Below are positions 61,798-64,000 of a stretch of DNA of 64,000 nucleotides, piece by piece. This DNA comes from Pseudomonadota bacterium (GTDB taxonomy: Bacteria; Myxococcota_A; Polyangia; Polyangiales; Polyangiaceae), in assembly GCA_023418705.1 (NCBI GenBank), contig JAEZYZ010000132.1:13744-77743 (forward strand). Direction: 5' to 3'. Position numbers and translations under genes: made by a program. Every line of letters starts with the position of its first letter. Position 1 is the stretch's first letter. Below the pieces are notes generated by a model. The model was not told the DNA's origin, made no database searches, and saw only the letters and a program-made list of their open reading frames with translations.

Positions 61798-62151
61798 TTA
61801 TGATCCCGAGGGGCGTGTCCATTCGGAGAGATGGGCGTGGAGGCGAGGAATCTCGCAATCCGCCAGTCGAGACCGCGGCTCTATGGTCACGCCGAGTGGA
61901 AAGTCGTCAAAGACGATCCAGAAGCACCGGAGTCCGAGCCGAAAGCCTCGCATGCGAATATCCGGCCCGTCGACAGCCCGGCCAAGTCGGGTGCCGATCA
62001 GCCCAGCCACAGCCTCCGCATAGTTGGGGAATTCTTCCCACTCAATGTGCTCGGTCAGAAGGATGCAGCTCCAGCCGTTTGCCATACCCTCGACACTGAG
62101 GCGTTCGAGTGGAACGTCGCGAGCACCCAGCCGTGCGAAGCGCCCTGTCAT
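61798..62151 (-). CDS. Small unknown protein
   Basis: 117 residues overlapping the next gene upstream by 4 bases. Has well-formed strands (ILLTEHIEWEEFPNYAEAVAGLIG, FRLGLRCFWIVFDDFPLGVTIE). No family recognised. The 3' end is only about 13 bases from the phage junction, so the C-terminus might be altered. ATG 62085 is an alternative start. Confidence 0.5.
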   Translation of the reverse strand: MTGRFARLGARDVPLERLSVEGMANGWSCILLTEHIEWEEFPNYAEAVAGLIGTRLGRAVDGPDIRMRGFRLGLRCFWIVFDDFPLGVTIEPRSRLADCEIPRLHAHLSEWTRPSGS

Positions 62152-62705
62152 CGCTCCGCCCTTCCGAGCTTTGCCTCAAGAGTCGCCCACGCGCTTCGAA
62201 CCATCCACTTCCCTGGTATGATGGCGAAGCGTGACCGATGGGGCCTCTGCTGGAGGATCTGCTCCTCGAGCCAGTCCGGATCGAATCCTGCCCATTCGCC
62301 AGCAACGCTCAGCAGGTTCGTATGCAACACCGGGTGCAGCTCCCGATACAGGATCTCCTCGAGTTGCCCTGTGCTGTAGCCGCTGTCGACGAGGACGGCG
62401 GCGATCCTCTCGTTGTCGAGCTCGTCGAGCTCCGTGTCGAGGTAGAGCTCCGAGAGCACGTTCCACACGGGACGACGTCGCTCCAGATCGGTGGCCGCGA
62501 GAGGCAACTCCTCACCGTGGCGAGTCCAGGCGCCCGGGAAGAGCCCCATCGTCAGTGGCAAGCACGAAAGCGGAGCAAGCAGGAGGATTGCGAGGACCGT
62601 CCACGGGTGAAACCAGAGGAGCCATGCGATACCGGCGGCGATAGCGAACAGCACCGCATAGCCGAGAAGACGCCGGCCCGGCGAGAGGGGTGTCGAGGTT
62701 GCCAT
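62148..62705 (-). CDS. Membrane protein with DUF7079-like domain
   Basis: 185 residues from ATG 62705. One hydrophobic segment pair near the N-terminus (LLGYAVLFAIAAGIAWLL and TVLAILLLAPLSCLPLTMG) is followed by a cytoplasmic part with WNVLSELYLDTELDE and YSTGQLEEILYRELHPVLHTNLLSVAGEWAGFD. The second part matches the small DUF7079 family found alone in many bacteria. The start shares one base with the HD gene stop. Confidence 0.7.
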   Translation of the reverse strand: MATSTPLSPGRRLLGYAVLFAIAAGIAWLLWFHPWTVLAILLLAPLSCLPLTMGLFPGAWTRHGEELPLAATDLERRRPVWNVLSELYLDTELDELDNERIAAVLVDSGYSTGQLEEILYRELHPVLHTNLLSVAGEWAGFDPDWLEEQILQQRPHRSRFAIIPGKWMVRSAWATLEAKLGRAER

Positions 62706-63367
62706 CACCCCGCTCCCGGTAGGCCGGCTTCGCGCAGCGCCGAGAGTGATCGTGACAAATTCGTGCGGGCCTGCGCCTCAAGGCGCTGGCTGAAGAATGG
62801 GGTCGAATAGATCGAAGTAGCTTCGAGAAAGGACCTCAGAATCCTCTCGCGCCCGACGCGGAAGAGCGGTTCGTCCACGTGTCGGTACTCCTCGCGGATC
62901 TGGTCCTCGTAGCAAGCGAAGACGTGCGGTGACGAGCCGAGCACGGCAAGGTCGATGTCGTTCACCAGCGCCCCATCTCCATCGCGTGCGCGATGAGATG
63001 CCGTATCCTCGACCAGGGCAACGATCCCCTCAGTGGACGACTCTGACAGAAGGCTCGCGTGCGCGTGAGCCCGGAACAACTCAGCACTGCACTTTTCGTT
63101 GTCGACGCGCTGCGGGTCGTACACGACGTCGTGGTAGATGAGCGCGAGTTCTACCTCGAAGGGATGCTCAGCGAACTCGCAGCTCGCGGCAAACCATCGA
63201 AGACATTCCAGAATGTGCTCAAGCGTGTGGTAGGTCCGATGAGGTTCCAAGTAGCGTCGGACAATCTCCGCGAAATCTGGGGCATGGCGCGCGCCCAGTC
63301 GGCGCCAAGCGCCGACAAAGCGTTCACGGATGGCAGCGACCTCCTGGGCGGCTAGACGTCTCGTCAT
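62705..63367 (-). CDS. HD-domain-like metal hydrolase
   Basis: 220 residues. YHTLEHILECL, LALIYHDVVYDP and NEKCSAELF are the predicted metal-binding His/Asp motifs of the HD-like 'predicted metal-dependent hydrolase' family. Substrate unknown. Divergent from the TetR gene, with the shared operator between them. Confidence 0.8.
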   Translation of the reverse strand: MTRRLAAQEVAAIRERFVGAWRRLGARHAPDFAEIVRRYLEPHRTYHTLEHILECLRWFAASCEFAEHPFEVELALIYHDVVYDPQRVDNEKCSAELFRAHAHASLLSESSTEGIVALVEDTASHRARDGDGALVNDIDLAVLGSSPHVFACYEDQIREEYRHVDEPLFRVGRERILRSFLEATSIYSTPFFSQRLEAQARTNLSRSLSALREAGLPGAG

Positions 63368-63390
63368 GCTCCTAGCGTGAATCGCGTAAA

Positions 63391-63406
63391 TTGGTTACAC
63401 AACCAA
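63391..63406. promoter_or_regulatory. TetR-type operator
   Basis: TTGGTT-ACAC-AACCAA, a 6-bp inverted repeat just before ATG 63410 and 24 bases from the divergent HD gene start. Binding would repress both. Confidence 0.65.
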
Positions 63407-63409
63407 CCT

Positions 63410-63964
63410 ATGGGAAGACCGACCAATCGTGCCGAGCGGCGCGCTCAGATCCTTCGCGCTTTCGCCAAAGTTCTTGCCGACCACGGGTACGCCGGCGCCA
63501 CGATTGCGGCGGTCGCGACGGAAGCCGGCGTGGCGCCAGGGCTGATGCATCACCACTTCAAGAGCAAACAGGAGATGCTCGAAGCTCTGCTTCGGGATCT
63601 GATCTCGGGATTTCGGGCCCGCGTGCATGTCTATGAAGAGCGAGAAGACCCGCTGCTCGCGTATGTGGACGGGGCCTTGAAGCTCGATGAGCGTGCCGAC
63701 GTCACCGCAGCTCGCTGTTGGGTGGGCCTCTTCGCAGAAGCTGTCCGCAGCCAGAGTCTCTTCCGGCATGTGCGGGCACTGATCGACTCGGAGATCGGGA
63801 CGATCCGCCAACGATCGGGAGGACGTCTATCCGATCACGACGCAGGTGCGGTCCTGGCCTTCATCATTGGTGCGCTGGTGGTGGGAGCGTTTGCGCCGAA
63901 GAAGACGGCCGGGTTCGCAGCTCCCGGGCTTCGAAGACTCGTTGGCGCGTTGATGGATTCGTAG
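63410..63964 (+). CDS. TetR-family regulator
   Basis: About 184 residues from ATG 63410, with an upstream in-frame ATG at 63377. HTH: QILRAFAKVLADHGYAGATIAAVATEAGVAPGLMHHHFKSKQEMLEALL, a standard TetR_N domain of BetI-like type. Ligand-binding C-terminal domain contains FIIGALVVGAF. Probably controls itself and the divergent HD gene through the palindrome at 63391. Confidence 0.9.
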   Translation: MGRPTNRAERRAQILRAFAKVLADHGYAGATIAAVATEAGVAPGLMHHHFKSKQEMLEALLRDLISGFRARVHVYEEREDPLLAYVDGALKLDERADVTAARCWVGLFAEAVRSQSLFRHVRALIDSEIGTIRQRSGGRLSDHDAGAVLAFIIGALVVGAFAPKKTAGFAAPGLRRLVGALMDS

Positions 63965-63976
63965 CGCCGTCGATCC

Positions 63977-63997
63977 GGGGGGGGGGGGGGGGGGGGG
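63977..63997. repeat. Homopolymer of 21 G
   Basis: An uninterrupted run of 21 G followed by TGG at the very end of the window. Runs of this length are rare in real genomes and common at the ends of reads in two-colour sequencing. Confidence 0.9.
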
Positions 63998-64000
63998 TGG

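Overview
The window is high-GC DNA (roughly two-thirds G+C by eye) of bacterial chromosome type. Myxococcota (deltaproteobacterial) is the best guess. The basis is the mixture of genes and the codon bias only, since there is no rRNA or taxonomic marker. It is a mosaic: a worn mobile/defence island (about 1.5-28.5 kb), an incomplete contractile-tailed prophage (about 28.7-61.8 kb), and a short piece of ordinary chromosome (61.8-64 kb).

0-9 kb: a cupin_4/JmjC-type hydroxylase with a small basic protein in front of it; transposase scraps; a three-gene AbiE-like module (winged-helix regulator, nucleotidyltransferase, small acidic protein) with a repeat-rich promoter; a fragment of a phage large terminase; a tandem 11-bp repeat; a true AbiEi/AbiEii pair with a Cys-rich third gene; and a broken DUF488 gene.

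9-14 kb: a bacterial RNA-repair cassette (Hen1 and Pnkp) with a third gene downstream. Its end is cut at the same point (about 9,048) as the DUF488 gene. 14.1-14.9 kb is non-coding and full of short repeats and hairpins.

14.9-28.7 kb: an HNH nuclease gene, then a tightly coupled minus-strand operon. In transcription order it holds an excisionase-type HTH protein, a C5-cytosine methyltransferase, a 1033-aa protein, a 2190-aa DUF1998 helicase, a Cas4/RecB-like nuclease and Vsr. The gene set and order match Druantia type II defence (DruM, DruF, DruE, DruG) with an added Vsr. The operon is continuous, with stop/start overlaps or gaps of a few bases, with the serine recombinase genes upstream of it (28.7-31.2 kb).

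31-41.4 kb is the leftward early module of the prophage: primase-helicase, XPB-like helicase, sigma-like factor, Com-like zinc ribbon, two unknown proteins and a LexA-type repressor. 41.4-42.2 kb is the control region: a LexA-type palindrome, and an array of GTGAACAAG sites that looks like an origin or operator cluster. 42.2-61.8 kb is the rightward module: recombination nucleases, a terminase small subunit, a DNA adenine methyltransferase fused to an XkdF-like domain, scaffold, capsid, connectors, sheath, tube, tail chaperones, tape measure and the first baseplate genes. The large terminase and portal are absent, and the baseplate module stops a few codons into the gene-D-like gene at about 61,785. 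Three genes in the prophage share one RNA leader: a hairpin with varying stem and constant GACCA loop just ahead of the ribosome site.

61.8-64 kb: a small protein, a DUF7079-like membrane protein, an HD-like hydrolase and a divergent TetR regulator with its palindrome. The window ends in 21 G's. Three genes each carry a single extra base in a short homopolymer, so either the element is decaying or the read data contain indels.
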